A stretch of 40,888 bases of DNA from JAVVTR01 sp036653535 (GTDB lineage Bacteria > Bacteroidota > Bacteroidia > Bacteroidales > P3). Shown piece by piece: positions 1-8,269 of this stretch. The notes below the pieces were generated by a model. It ran no database searches and was not told the DNA's origin. It saw only the letters and a program-made list of their open reading frames with translations. The stretch is taken from positions 1 to 40,888 of the forward strand of contig JAVVTR010000020.1 of the NCBI GenBank assembly GCA_036653535.1. The letters run 5' to 3'. Within the stretch, counting starts at the first letter, position 1. Every line of letters starts with the position of its first letter. A program made the translations under genes and the position numbers.

Positions 1-135
1 TAAGCGGTACAATATGTATATTTAAAATACTAAAGATTAGCACGTTGTGTTTATACAAAGATGTTGCGTAATGGTAAAGATGAGGTTTATACCGTTTAAA
101 ATAGCAAAACACTAACAATCCATAGCGTAAATATG

Positions 136-217
136 CTGCATCGAAAAATTTGCAAAATCTATTGCGAAGCGCTTGCAGAATCTGCATCGAAAAGCTTGCA
201 GAATCTATTGCGAAGAA
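136..217. repeat. 46-bp direct repeat, two copies
   Basis: Two near-identical segments at 136-171 and 182-217, offset by 46 bases, both running from 'ctgcatcgaaaa' to 'ctattgcgaag'. They share a core of about 21 bases (roughly TTGCAGAATC-TATT-GCGAAG) with the 67-bp repeats that follow at 251-414. The core occurs at 149-169, 172-192 (more diverged) and 195-215. No reading frame of note crosses it. Function unknown; it lies upstream of the etfB promoter. Confidence 0.7.
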
Positions 218-250
218 ATATTTTTTTGTTCCGAATTTAGGAAAAGACAG

Positions 251-414
251 GATTACACGTTTGCAGAATCCATTAGGAAGGGAAAACGGCTAAATATTTC
301 GCGATAGCCAACTTTTGGATTACACGTTTACCAAATCCATTAGGAAGGAAAAACGGCTAAATATTTCGCAATAGCCACCTTTTGGATTACACGTTTACCA
401 AATCCATTAGGAAG
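251..414. repeat. 67-bp tandem repeat (about 2.4 copies) with internal hairpins
   Basis: Units start at 251, 318 and 385, so the period is exactly 67; the third is cut off after 30 bases. Each unit starts with a gattacacgttt...aatccattaggaag block, whose ggatt and aatcc segments can pair. The two full units continue with a second potential hairpin, GGCTA-N12-TAGCC (288-309 and 355-376). The aatccattaggaag cores at 260-280, 327-347 and 394-414 are related to those at 149-215. The array stops nine bases before the -33 box of the etfB promoter. I see no gene in 1-486 apart from these repeats and the promoter. Confidence 0.8.
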
Positions 415-422
415 AGGTGTTT

Positions 423-452
423 TTTGGTAGATAAAAATTTTTACTACCTTTG
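423..452 (+). promoter_or_regulatory. Bacteroidota-type promoter of etfB
   Basis: TTTG at 423-426, an 18-base spacer, then TACCTTTG at 445-452, matching the TTTG/TAnnTTTG consensus of the primary Bacteroidota sigma factor. Transcription would start near 458-460, leaving a leader of about 28 bases before the ATG at 487. This argues against the longer frame that opens at a TTG at 382, because that start would lie upstream of the promoter. Confidence 0.75.
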
Positions 453-486
453 CAAGTTGAAATGTAAACCTAAAAGAACAGAGTAT

Positions 487-1359
487 ATGAGTTTTAGAAT
501 TGTAGTTCTGGCTAAACAGGTTCCAGACACCCGCAATGTGGGCAAAGATGCCATGAAAGCAGACGGAACCGTCAATAGAGCGGCTTTGCCTGCTATTTTT
601 AATCCAGAGGATTTAAATGCCTTGGAGATGGCTATAAAAATGAAAGAACGCATAAAGGATGCGGAAATAGTAGTGCTTACCATGGGACCAGGCCGTGCTG
701 CCGAAGTTATTCGGGAGTCTATGTACCGTGGAGCCGACAGTGGGTATTTGGTTAGTGATATGAAATTTGCAGGAGCCGACACTTTAGCAACCTCTTACAC
801 CATAGCCAAAGCCTTAGAGAAATTGTCTCCTTTTCAGGTGGTGATTTCCGGGCGTCAGGCTATTGATGGAGATACAGCTCAAGTAGGTCCTCAGACGGCA
901 GAAAAATTGCATATTCCTCAAATTACATACGCCGAAGAATTAATAGATATAGATACTAAACATATAACCATTAAGCGTCGTTTGGAAAGAGGAATAGAAA
1001 CGGTAAAAGCTCCGCTTCCATGTTTGGTAACGGTGCATAGTTCGGCTGATCCTTGCAGACCTCGTCATGCAATAAGGCTTATGAAATATAAGCATGCTGC
1101 TACCGTTAGTGAACTACAAAATTCCACCAATGATTATACGGAAATGCTTCACCAATATCCCTATTTGAAAATACAGGAATGGACGGCAGCCGATTTAAAT
1201 GCAGAACCATCTCGCTTAGGTTTGTCGGGTTCTCCCACTAAAGTAAAAAAAATAGATAATGTGGTATTGGCTCAAAAAGATGCCAAAGAAATGGATGCTT
1301 CCGATGCTTGTATAGATTCTTTGATGCAGGAGTTGATTTCTATTCATATTATTGGTTAA
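487..1359 (+). CDS. etfB: Electron transfer flavoprotein, beta subunit
   Basis: 290-residue EtfB (FixA family). It starts MSFRIVVLAKQVPDT, the typical N-terminus of the family, and contains the nucleotide-binding stretch VVISGRQAIDGDTAQVGPQTAE and the family signature region LPCLVTVHSSADPCRPRHA. EtfB pairs with EtfA to carry electrons between acyl-CoA dehydrogenase and the cell's redox pool; in anaerobes such pairs may bifurcate electrons to ferredoxin. The frame is open upstream to a TTG at 382, but that part is encoded by the repeat array and the promoter, so the ATG at 487 is preferred. It is first in an operon with etfA and an acyl-CoA dehydrogenase. Whether this EtfAB bifurcates cannot be read from the sequence alone. 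Confidence 0.95.
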   Translation: MSFRIVVLAKQVPDTRNVGKDAMKADGTVNRAALPAIFNPEDLNALEMAIKMKERIKDAEIVVLTMGPGRAAEVIRESMYRGADSGYLVSDMKFAGADTLATSYTIAKALEKLSPFQVVISGRQAIDGDTAQVGPQTAEKLHIPQITYAEELIDIDTKHITIKRRLERGIETVKAPLPCLVTVHSSADPCRPRHAIRLMKYKHAATVSELQNSTNDYTEMLHQYPYLKIQEWTAADLNAEPSRLGLSGSPTKVKKIDNVVLAQKDAKEMDASDACIDSLMQELISIHIIG

Positions 1360-1450
1360 ATTGATACGAAAAGAATTTTAATAAATAGGACGTATGGAAC
1401 TCCATGAGCTTAATTTTCAGGTTTGTTTCATATTATAAAATGTATTTAAA

Positions 1451-2473
1451 ATGAGTAACGTTTTTGTTTACTGCGAAATAACAGAAGAGGGCTGCATTGC
1501 CGATGTTAGTTTGGAATTGCTTTCTAAAGGACGAAAATTAGCAGATAATTTACATCTTGCCCTGGAAGCCTTAGTGATAGGTTCTAAGGTTCAAAATTTA
1601 GAAAACACCTTATATCCTTATGGGGTGGATGTCATTCATTATGCAGACGAGGAAAGACTTTTTCCTTATGCTACGCTTGCACACACTTCTATAGTGGTTA
1701 ATATCGCCAAAGAGTTTAAGCCGGAAATACTTTTATTTGGAGCCACTTCTGTAGGAAGAGATTTGGCGCCTCGGGTAGCTTCAGCTTTGCTTTGTGGACT
1801 TACAGCCGATTGCACCAGTTTGGAAATAGGCGATCATACGGAAGTTAAAAGCGGAAAGGAATATAAAAATTTATTGTATCAAATTCGTCCTGCTTTTGGA
1901 GGAAATATCATTGCCACTATTGTGAATCCGGAAACCCGTCCTCAAATGGCTACTGTTCGCGAAGGAGTTATGAAAAAAGAAATTTACAAGGCCGATTATA
2001 AGGGGACCCTAAAAAAAATAGAGGTAGCAAAATATACGACCTCTGCCGATTTTGTATGTCAAATTATAGACCGGCATATTGAAGCACAGAAAGTAAATAT
2101 TAAGGGGGCTCAAATTATTGTATCCGGTGGTTATGGGGTAGGTTCTAAAGAAAACTTCCAATTGCTTTTTGAATTAGCGGAAGTCTTAGGGGCGGAAGTG
2201 GGGGCGACTCGTGCAGCGGTAGATGGTGGCTTTGTTGCTCACGAACGACAAATTGGGCAAACCGGAGTTACGGTACGTCCCAAATTATATATTGCTTGTG
2301 GAATTTCTGGAGCCGTTCAACATCGTGCAGGAATGGATCAGTCTTCTAAGATTATAAGTATTAATACCGATGCTCATGCACCTATTAATTCTATTGCCGA
2401 TTATGTGGTACATGGTTCCGTGCAAGAAGTTTTGCCTAAAATGATAAAATATTATAAGTCGCATTCTAAGTAA
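1451..2473 (+). CDS. etfA: Electron transfer flavoprotein, alpha subunit
   Basis: 340-residue EtfA (FixB). The C-terminal FAD-binding domain is clear: IIVSGGYGVGSKENFQLL, GAEVGATRAAVDGGFV, the IGQTGVTVRPKLYIACGISG block, GAVQHRAGM and INTDAHAPINSIADY, in the expected order. The N-terminal alpha/beta domain covers about residues 1-185. It forms the heterodimer with EtfB, encoded 91 bases upstream, and the dimer should serve the acyl-CoA dehydrogenase encoded 108 bases downstream. Length is normal for the family. The two gaps are larger than in a tightly packed operon, and the downstream one holds inverted repeats. Confidence 0.95.
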   Translation: MSNVFVYCEITEEGCIADVSLELLSKGRKLADNLHLALEALVIGSKVQNLENTLYPYGVDVIHYADEERLFPYATLAHTSIVVNIAKEFKPEILLFGATSVGRDLAPRVASALLCGLTADCTSLEIGDHTEVKSGKEYKNLLYQIRPAFGGNIIATIVNPETRPQMATVREGVMKKEIYKADYKGTLKKIEVAKYTTSADFVCQIIDRHIEAQKVNIKGAQIIVSGGYGVGSKENFQLLFELAEVLGAEVGATRAAVDGGFVAHERQIGQTGVTVRPKLYIACGISGAVQHRAGMDQSSKIISINTDAHAPINSIADYVVHGSVQEVLPKMIKYYKSHSK

Positions 2474-2484
2474 GATACACTACT

Positions 2485-2534
2485 CTATAAACTGTTTATA
2501 GTTTTAAAAGTCGGTATCGAAAGCGAAAATACCG
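2485..2534. other. Two inverted repeats between etfA and acyl-CoA dehydrogenase
   Basis: ctataaac (2485-2492) and gtttatag (2494-2501) form a 17-bp near-perfect palindrome followed by a short T run. A second pair, cggtat (2512-2517) and ataccg (2529-2534), brackets an 11-base loop. They could be a weak terminator or attenuator that lowers acyl-CoA dehydrogenase expression relative to etfBA, or an RNA stability element. No separate Bacteroidota promoter is visible before the next gene. Confidence 0.35.
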
Positions 2535-2581
2535 TCGGATAAGAGAAAGAAAGCGAATAGATAAATTAAATACTTGAAAAG

Positions 2582-4282
2582 ATGAATTTTTATAGCGATA
2601 ATGAGGCCTTAAAATTCCATTTAAATCATCCACAAATGAAGAAATGTGTGGATATGAAAGAGCGGAATTATATCGATAGAACCATTTATGATTATGCACC
2701 CAAAGACTTTGAAGATGCTATGGATAGCTACGACAAGGTTATGGAAATTATTGGGGATATTTCGGCTAATATATTAGATGTTAATGCAGAAGAAATTGAC
2801 AAGGAGGGCCCTCAAGTTATAAATCACCGGGTAAAATACGCCAAAGGAACCCAAGAAAACCACGATGTACTTACCCAGGCTGGAGTATATGGTTTAGCCT
2901 TGCCTCGTAAATATAATGGGCTTAACTTTTCCATAGTTCCTTATGTAATGGCTGCTGAAATTGTATCTCGTGGGGATGCTGGTTTTGCTAATATTTGGGG
3001 ACTGCAAGATTGTGCAGAAACCATTAATGAATTTGCTTCCGAAGAAATAAAAAACGAATTTTTACCTCGTATTCATCAAGGTGCTACTTGTTCTATGGAC
3101 TTGACCGAACCGGATGCTGGTTCAGATCTACAAGCGGTACAGCTAAAAGCCACTTATGATGATAAAAAACAAATTTGGCTACTTAATGGGGTGAAAAGAT
3201 TCATTACCAATGGGGATGCCGACATAAAATTAGTATTAGCCCGTTCGGAAGAAGGTACTACCGATGGCAGGGGCTTATCCTATTTTGTATATGATAAAAA
3301 GAAGGGGGGCGTGAAGGTTCGCCGTATTGAAAACAAAATGGGAATTAAGGGTTCGCCTACCTGTGAATTAGTATTCGAAAATGCACCGGCTCAATTAGTG
3401 GGGGATAGAAAACTCGGATTAATTAAGTATGTAATGTCTTTGATGAATGGCGCTCGTTTAGGAGTTGGCGCTCAGTCGGTTGGTTTGTCGGAGGCGGCTT
3501 ATAGAGCGGCACAAAAATACGCCCAAGAAAGAGAGCAATTTGGAAAAGCTATTATCAAATTTCCGGCTGTATTTGAAATGCTTTCTATGATGCGGGCCAA
3601 GACCGATGCGGCTCGTACCATTTTATACGAGACTTCCCGTTATGTAGATTTAAGTAAATCTTATTCGGCTTTACAAAAAGAAGAAGTGAAACTTTCTGCG
3701 GAAGAACGTACCGAAATGAAAAAATGTCAGCGTAATGCCGATATGTTAACTCCTCTTTTGAAATTATTTTCCAGTGAATATGCCAATGAGAATGCCTATG
3801 ACGCTATTCAAATTCACGGGGGAACCGGTTTTATGAAAGATTTTCCGGTAGAACGTTTATATAGAGATGCTCGTATTCTTACTATTTACGAAGGAACCTC
3901 CCAGTTGCAAGTGGTAGCGGCGATTCGCCACGTGGTGAATGGAAACTTAATGAAACTTATAGAAGAATATGCGAGTATGCCCATAAAATCCGATTTTGAT
4001 CATTTAAAGAAGATACTTCAGGCGATGACAGAAAAAATGAGAGAATCGGTGGAGATGGTTAAAAACTTAGAGGGAGAAGAGATATTGGACTTTCATGCTC
4101 GTCGTTTGGTAGAAATAGGAGCTTATGTGGTTATGGGATATTTGCTAATGTTGGATGCCAACCGTAGCGAACTTTTTGTTAAATCGGCAGAGGTCTTTAT
4201 ACAACATGCTCGTTGTGAAGTAGAAAAGCACTTTATATTTATTAAAAGTTTTTCTCCGGAAAATATAGATTTGTATAAATAG
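2582..4282 (+). CDS. Acyl-CoA dehydrogenase (probably short-chain, butyryl-CoA type)
   Basis: 566-residue flavoprotein. The substrate and FAD-binding blocks are present: CSMDLTEPDAGSDLQAV (about residue 180), GVKRFITNGDAD, ENKMGIKGSPTCEL, YAQEREQFGKAI and IQIHGGTGFMKDFPVERLYRD. The catalytic Glu is in LTIYEGTSQLQ. It is about 180 residues longer than the classical 380-residue butyryl-CoA dehydrogenase, with an N-terminal extension and a helical C-terminal extension after the active-site Glu, as in the long acyl-CoA dehydrogenase family common in Bacteroidota. Being next to etfBA fits the usual partnership in which ETF accepts its electrons (or donates them in crotonyl-CoA reduction). The exact chain length preference is inferred from the neighbouring crotonase and hydroxyacyl-CoA dehydrogenase genes. 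Confidence 0.9.
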   Translation: MNFYSDNEALKFHLNHPQMKKCVDMKERNYIDRTIYDYAPKDFEDAMDSYDKVMEIIGDISANILDVNAEEIDKEGPQVINHRVKYAKGTQENHDVLTQAGVYGLALPRKYNGLNFSIVPYVMAAEIVSRGDAGFANIWGLQDCAETINEFASEEIKNEFLPRIHQGATCSMDLTEPDAGSDLQAVQLKATYDDKKQIWLLNGVKRFITNGDADIKLVLARSEEGTTDGRGLSYFVYDKKKGGVKVRRIENKMGIKGSPTCELVFENAPAQLVGDRKLGLIKYVMSLMNGARLGVGAQSVGLSEAAYRAAQKYAQEREQFGKAIIKFPAVFEMLSMMRAKTDAARTILYETSRYVDLSKSYSALQKEEVKLSAEERTEMKKCQRNADMLTPLLKLFSSEYANENAYDAIQIHGGTGFMKDFPVERLYRDARILTIYEGTSQLQVVAAIRHVVNGNLMKLIEEYASMPIKSDFDHLKKILQAMTEKMRESVEMVKNLEGEEILDFHARRLVEIGAYVVMGYLLMLDANRSELFVKSAEVFIQHARCEVEKHFIFIKSFSPENIDLYK

Positions 4283-4340
4283 TCTATAGTAGATATTCCT
4301 TTCGTTTTTATAAGAAATTACTTTGTTAATTATCGTATTT

Positions 4341-4377
4341 TAGAATAAAGTCCCCTCTGTATGGGGACTTTATTCTA
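4341..4377 (+). terminator. Terminator after etfB-etfA-acyl-CoA dehydrogenase
   Basis: Perfect 15-bp stem: tagaataaagtcccc (4341-4355) pairs with ggggactttattcta (4363-4377) around a 7-base loop. It sits 58 bases after the dehydrogenase stop and 56 bases before the GT32 gene, separating the two transcription units. Confidence 0.85.
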
Positions 4378-4433
4378 TAGCTTTCTTTAGAATTTAGTTT
4401 TTTTTATGTGGTTTCAAATAATTAAGATTTAGC

Positions 4434-5276
4434 ATGATACCTAAGACTATTCATTATTGTTGGTTGAGTAAAGATCCTTATCCGGCTTTAGTAGAGAGGT
4501 GCTTGCTTTCTTGGAAAGAGAAACTTCCGGAGTATGAATTTATGCTTTGGAATACAGAACGTTTTGATGTAGAGCAGTTGGAATGGACCAAACAAGCTTT
4601 TTCTTTAAAAAAATATGCCTTTGTTTCCGACTATATTCGTTTGTATGCTCTTTATCATTATGGGGGAATATATTTGGATACAGATGTGGAAGTATTGAAA
4701 GGAATGGATGATTTATTAGGGGATATTTCTTTTATTGGGTGGGAAAGTTCAGGTATTTTAGAAGCAGCCATTATAGGGGCACAAAAAGGTACTCCTTGGC
4801 TTAAAGAGGGAATGGCATATTACGAAAATACAAGTTTTATAAAAGTAGGTGGGGGTTTAGAAACCATGCCTATGCCTTTGGTATTGCAGGCTCGATTTAT
4901 GAAGGAAAAGGATTTTCTAGAGAATTTTAAAACTTGCGATAGCCTCAGCCCGGCTTACGACTTCACGCTAGAAGCAGAAACTGGGTTTAAAGCTTTTAGA
5001 AAAAATAAAAATAAAATACAATACATAGAGAAAGTAGGGTTAAAAGTGTATCCTTCTTCTTATTTTTCGCCTAAAAACCTAATAAGCAACAAAATAAATT
5101 CAGATTCTTCGACCTATTGCATACATTATTTTAATGCAAAATGGGTAAAGAAAAATATAGGATATTATACTAAATATATGATACACTGGTTTTTATTGTT
5201 TACTTTAGGAGAAAAGAACCATGAGAAAATGGTGAATAGAATAAGAGCTCGAAACAAAGATTGGATTTCCAAATAA
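4434..5276 (+). CDS. Glycosyltransferase family 32 (DXD type)
   Basis: 280-residue protein starting MIPKTIHYCWLS, the typical opening of GT32 sugar transferases (Och1/capsular type, Gly_transf_sug domain). The metal- and nucleotide-sugar-binding DXD motif is in GGIYLDTDVEVL (about residues 77-88), preceded by FVSDYIRLYALYHYGG. No signal peptide or clear transmembrane segment is seen, so a cytoplasmic or peripheral enzyme adding a hexose to a cell-surface glycan (LPS or capsule) is likely. It stands alone between a terminator and the converging argS; no other glycan genes flank it. Acceptor and donor cannot be told from sequence. Confidence 0.88.
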   Translation: MIPKTIHYCWLSKDPYPALVERCLLSWKEKLPEYEFMLWNTERFDVEQLEWTKQAFSLKKYAFVSDYIRLYALYHYGGIYLDTDVEVLKGMDDLLGDISFIGWESSGILEAAIIGAQKGTPWLKEGMAYYENTSFIKVGGGLETMPMPLVLQARFMKEKDFLENFKTCDSLSPAYDFTLEAETGFKAFRKNKNKIQYIEKVGLKVYPSSYFSPKNLISNKINSDSSTYCIHYFNAKWVKKNIGYYTKYMIHWFLLFTLGEKNHEKMVNRIRARNKDWISK

Positions 5277-5374
5277 GGAAATGTTTGTATAGGGAAGCGT
5301 TCGCTTTAAGTTTGTGCAGCTTATCTATCTATCTGTGGCTTTCTCGCTTTTTTTATTCTTATTTTTCGTTTCCA

Positions 5375-7216
5375 TTACATTCTTTCCGGAGCCTCTATTC
5401 CCAGTAAATGTAATCCTTGTTTTAATATAGTTCCGGTAAATTGCGATAAAGCTAAACGGAAAAGCCGGGTATTTTCGTGCTCTTCTTTTAAAACCGGAGT
5501 GTCTTGATAAAATCCGTTAAATTCTTTAGCAGTATCAAAAATATAATTGGCAATAATGGCCGGAGAGAAAGTCTTAGCCGCTTGCTGAAGTACGGATGTA
5601 TAGGTTAAAAGATTTTGTATTAAGGATATTTCTTTTGCACTTAATTTAGGAAGATCTTGAATGTTAAAAAGAATAGGGCTGTCGGGCTGCTTTTCCGATT
5701 TGCGTAAAAGAGAACGAATGCGTGCGTGCGTATATTGTATGAAAGGGCCTGTATTTCCGTTGAAATCAATGGATTCCTTAGGATTAAAGAGCATGTTCTT
5801 AGAAGGATCCACCTTTAAAATAAAATATTTTAAAGCCCCCATAGCAATAGTATGGTAAAGGCGATTGGCTTCTTCTTTGTTTTCCAATAAAGGAGCTTTT
5901 CCTAATTCCTCGGTAGTTTCTTTGGCCGTTTGGGTCATTTTTTCTATCAAATCATCAGCATCTACTACCGTTCCTTCTCTGGACTTCATTTTCCCTTCTG
6001 GAAGTTCTACCATACCATAAGAAAGGTGCTCTATCTTAGAGCTCCAGTCGTATCCTAATTTTTTTAAGACTCTTTTCAAAACATCGAAATGATAGTTTTG
6101 TTCGTTTCCTACTACATAAATTAGTTTTTCAGCATTAAATTCTTGGTATCGGAGTTGAGCTGTACCTAAATCTTGGGTCATATAAACAGAAGTTCCGTCT
6201 TTTCTGAGCAGCAATTTTTCGTCTAAGCCATCTTCTCGTAAATCGGCCCATACCGATCCGTCTTCTTTCTTAATCAGTAAGCCGTCTTTTAAACCCTTTT
6301 CTACCATGCTTTTCCCTAAAAGATAGGTTTGAGATTCGTAATAAATTTTATCGAAATCTATGCCTAATTTTTGGTAGGTTTCGCTAAAACCTGCATAAAC
6401 CCAAGTGTTCATGGTTTTCCATAGCTCTAAGACTTGTTCATCGCCATCTTCCCATTTCCGGAGCATTTGCTGTGCTTCTTGCATTAAAGGAGCTTGGCGT
6501 TCGGCTACTTCTTTTTCTATACCTGGATGAGAAGCCATAATTTCCGCTACTTCTTTGGCTAATTGTTGGCTAAAGATAACGTAATATTTTCCAACTAAAT
6601 GATCCCCTTTTAATCCACTACATTGGGGGGTTTCTCCTTGTCCATATCTTAACCAAGCCAACATGGATTTGCAAATGTGAATTCCCCGGTCGTTTACTAA
6701 ATTTACTTTTTTTACCGATTTCCCCGTAGCTTTCCATATTTCGGCTACCGACCAGCCTAATAAATTATTGCGGATATGGCCTAAATGCAATGGTTTATTG
6801 GTGTTAGGAGAAGAATATTCTATAACGTAAGCCGAGGCAGCAGTAGCAGCAGTAGCAGTAGCAGAGGAGGCGGTAGAACTTACTGAATTTTCCTTGCTTT
6901 GCGCTTCTAAACGAAAGTCGTTAAAGCGTTCTAACCAATAGGTAGAGGAAATTTGCAAATTCAAAAAACCATTTACCGCATTAAAAGCGGTAATTTCCGG
7001 TAGCTTTGCTTTTAGGTATTCGCCCATTTGTAAGGCTGTTTGAGCGGGAGCTTTACGAGCAAATTTCACAAAAGGAAATACCACCAAGGTAACATCTCCT
7101 TCAAATTCTTTATTTGTTTTTTGTAACTGAATGGCAGAGGAATTAATCTCTACTTGGTAGAGCTCTTTTACTCCTTTAATAACGGTATCTTCTATTTTCT
7201 TTTCTATCGAAATCAT
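5375..7216 (-). CDS. argS: Arginyl-tRNA synthetase
   Basis: 613-residue class I synthetase that charges tRNA-Arg. Visible parts: N-terminal Add-1 domain (about 1-105), the HIGH-type motif in SSPNTNKPLHLGHIRNN (HLGH at 144-147), a KMSKS-type motif in GKMKSREGTVVDADD, and the C-terminal helical DALR anticodon-binding domain with TGPFIQYTHARIRSLLRK. Odd: residues 111-129, just ahead of the catalytic domain, form a Ser/Thr/Ala low-complexity stretch encoded by GCT/ACT trinucleotide repeats (6830-6886). The reading frame stays open and both signature motifs follow, so the enzyme should be functional. The gene is divergent from the enoyl-CoA hydratase gene and converges with the GT32 gene. Confidence 0.97.
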   Translation of the reverse strand: MISIEKKIEDTVIKGVKELYQVEINSSAIQLQKTNKEFEGDVTLVVFPFVKFARKAPAQTALQMGEYLKAKLPEITAFNAVNGFLNLQISSTYWLERFNDFRLEAQSKENSVSSTASSATATAATAASAYVIEYSSPNTNKPLHLGHIRNNLLGWSVAEIWKATGKSVKKVNLVNDRGIHICKSMLAWLRYGQGETPQCSGLKGDHLVGKYYVIFSQQLAKEVAEIMASHPGIEKEVAERQAPLMQEAQQMLRKWEDGDEQVLELWKTMNTWVYAGFSETYQKLGIDFDKIYYESQTYLLGKSMVEKGLKDGLLIKKEDGSVWADLREDGLDEKLLLRKDGTSVYMTQDLGTAQLRYQEFNAEKLIYVVGNEQNYHFDVLKRVLKKLGYDWSSKIEHLSYGMVELPEGKMKSREGTVVDADDLIEKMTQTAKETTEELGKAPLLENKEEANRLYHTIAMGALKYFILKVDPSKNMLFNPKESIDFNGNTGPFIQYTHARIRSLLRKSEKQPDSPILFNIQDLPKLSAKEISLIQNLLTYTSVLQQAAKTFSPAIIANYIFDTAKEFNGFYQDTPVLKEEHENTRLFRLALSQFTGTILKQGLHLLGIEAPERM

Positions 7217-7243
7217 ATTCCTATTTTCTCTAATCTAAGGGAG

Positions 7244-7273
7244 GCAAAAGTACGAAAAATATTGTTATATTTG
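7244..7273. promoter_or_regulatory. Divergent -7 boxes for argS (minus) and enoyl-CoA hydratase (plus)
   Basis: On the minus strand TACTTTTG lies at 7251-7244, 27 bases ahead of the argS ATG. On the plus strand TATATTTG lies at 7266-7273, 70 bases ahead of the enoyl-CoA hydratase ATG. Both match TAnnTTTG. Neither has a clean TTTG at the usual -33 spacing. The two elements are only 14 bases apart, so RNA polymerase bound at one would probably cover the other. Confidence 0.55.
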
Positions 7274-7343
7274 CAGGTTTGTCTAAGAGAGTGCTTAGAT
7301 AAGGTAGTACAAAACAAGAATAAAGAGCTTTAAAAGGAAAAAG

Positions 7344-8123
7344 ATGGAATACGAAAATTTGCAGATAGAGCAACAAGGACCTATACAAATTATAAAAATT
7401 AATAGGCCACAGAGTTTGAATGCTTTAAATTTCGAGCTGCTTTCCGATTTGGATTGCGCATTTTCGGAGGCTGGTGCCGATGCCCAAACCGAGATTATTA
7501 TTTTGAGTGGAGAAGGTAAGGCCTTTGTTGCCGGAGCGGATATTGCCAAAATGGCAAAAATGAACGCCATAGAAGGGAAGGAATTTAGTGAATTTGGAAG
7601 TGAGGTTTTTAGACGTATAGAATTATTGAATAAAGTGGTCATTGCCGCAGTCAATGGCTATGCTTTGGGAGGAGGTTGTGAACTTTGTATGGCCTGTGAT
7701 TTGCGTATAGCCTCTGTAAAAGCAAAATTTGGTCAGCCAGAAGTGGGATTAGGTATTATTCCAGGTTTTTCCGGTACCCAGCGATTGGCTCGATTAGTAG
7801 GGGTAGGGAAAGCGAAAGAATTAATATATACAGCCTCTACCATAACGGCCGAAGAAGCACTGTCTATAGGATTGATCAATGAAGTTACCGAACCGGAAAA
7901 TTTAATGGCACAGGCTTGTGCCATGGCCGAGAAAATACTCTCTAAGGGGAAAATAGCGGTTTCTTTTGCAAAAGAAGCTATCAACAGAGGAATAGAAACC
8001 GACTTGGACACCGCCATTGCGATGGAGTCCAATTTATTTGGTTTATGCTTTTCTAGTGAAGATCAAAAAGAAGGAATGCAGGCTTTTTTAGAGAAGAGAA
8101 AGCCAAATTGGTTGAAAAAATAG
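7344..8123 (+). CDS. Enoyl-CoA hydratase / crotonase family
   Basis: 259-residue crotonase-fold enzyme hydrating a 2-enoyl-CoA to 3-hydroxyacyl-CoA. The CoA and oxyanion-hole blocks are present (KAFVAGADIAKM, NGYALGGGCEL). Both glutamates of the hydratase active site are visible: one in GGGCELCMACDLRI, the other in FGQPEVGLGIIPGFSGTQRL, so it is a true hydratase type rather than one of the many crotonase relatives that lack them. The 3-hydroxyacyl-CoA dehydrogenase gene follows 146 bases downstream. Together with the acyl-CoA dehydrogenase and ETF genes at 487-4282 they fit C4 acyl-CoA metabolism (crotonyl-CoA to or from butyryl-CoA), hence a Crt-like role. Cytoplasmic. Confidence 0.92.
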   Translation: MEYENLQIEQQGPIQIIKINRPQSLNALNFELLSDLDCAFSEAGADAQTEIIILSGEGKAFVAGADIAKMAKMNAIEGKEFSEFGSEVFRRIELLNKVVIAAVNGYALGGGCELCMACDLRIASVKAKFGQPEVGLGIIPGFSGTQRLARLVGVGKAKELIYTASTITAEEALSIGLINEVTEPENLMAQACAMAEKILSKGKIAVSFAKEAINRGIETDLDTAIAMESNLFGLCFSSEDQKEGMQAFLEKRKPNWLKK

Positions 8124-8124
8124 C

Positions 8125-8165
8125 ATTTGTAGTACGAAAGTTGCATAATTTGCAGTACGAAAGTT
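8125..8165. repeat. 23-bp tandem duplication
   Basis: atttgtagtacgaaagtt at 8125-8142 and atttgcagtacgaaagtt at 8148-8165 are 17/18 identical and offset by exactly 23 bases. It lies directly behind the enoyl-CoA hydratase stop codon. No stem or promoter consensus is evident inside. Function unknown. Confidence 0.6.
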
Positions 8166-8269
8166 TTTAAAGAAAGGCGAAATTTTGTACTTGTCGTTCT
8201 CTTAGAAAGGGTGGATGTTCCACGGAGTGGTATGTTTAAGATTTTAAAAATAAAAAAATATTTATAGAT

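Noticed and set aside
136..414. CRISPR array
   Set aside because: Spacing is irregular, the 67-bp units repeat including their 'spacers', and no cas gene is in the window.
382..486. 35-residue N-terminal extension of EtfB from a TTG start
   Set aside because: It would be encoded by the repeat array and by the promoter itself, and has no family likeness; ATG at 487 gives the standard N-terminus.
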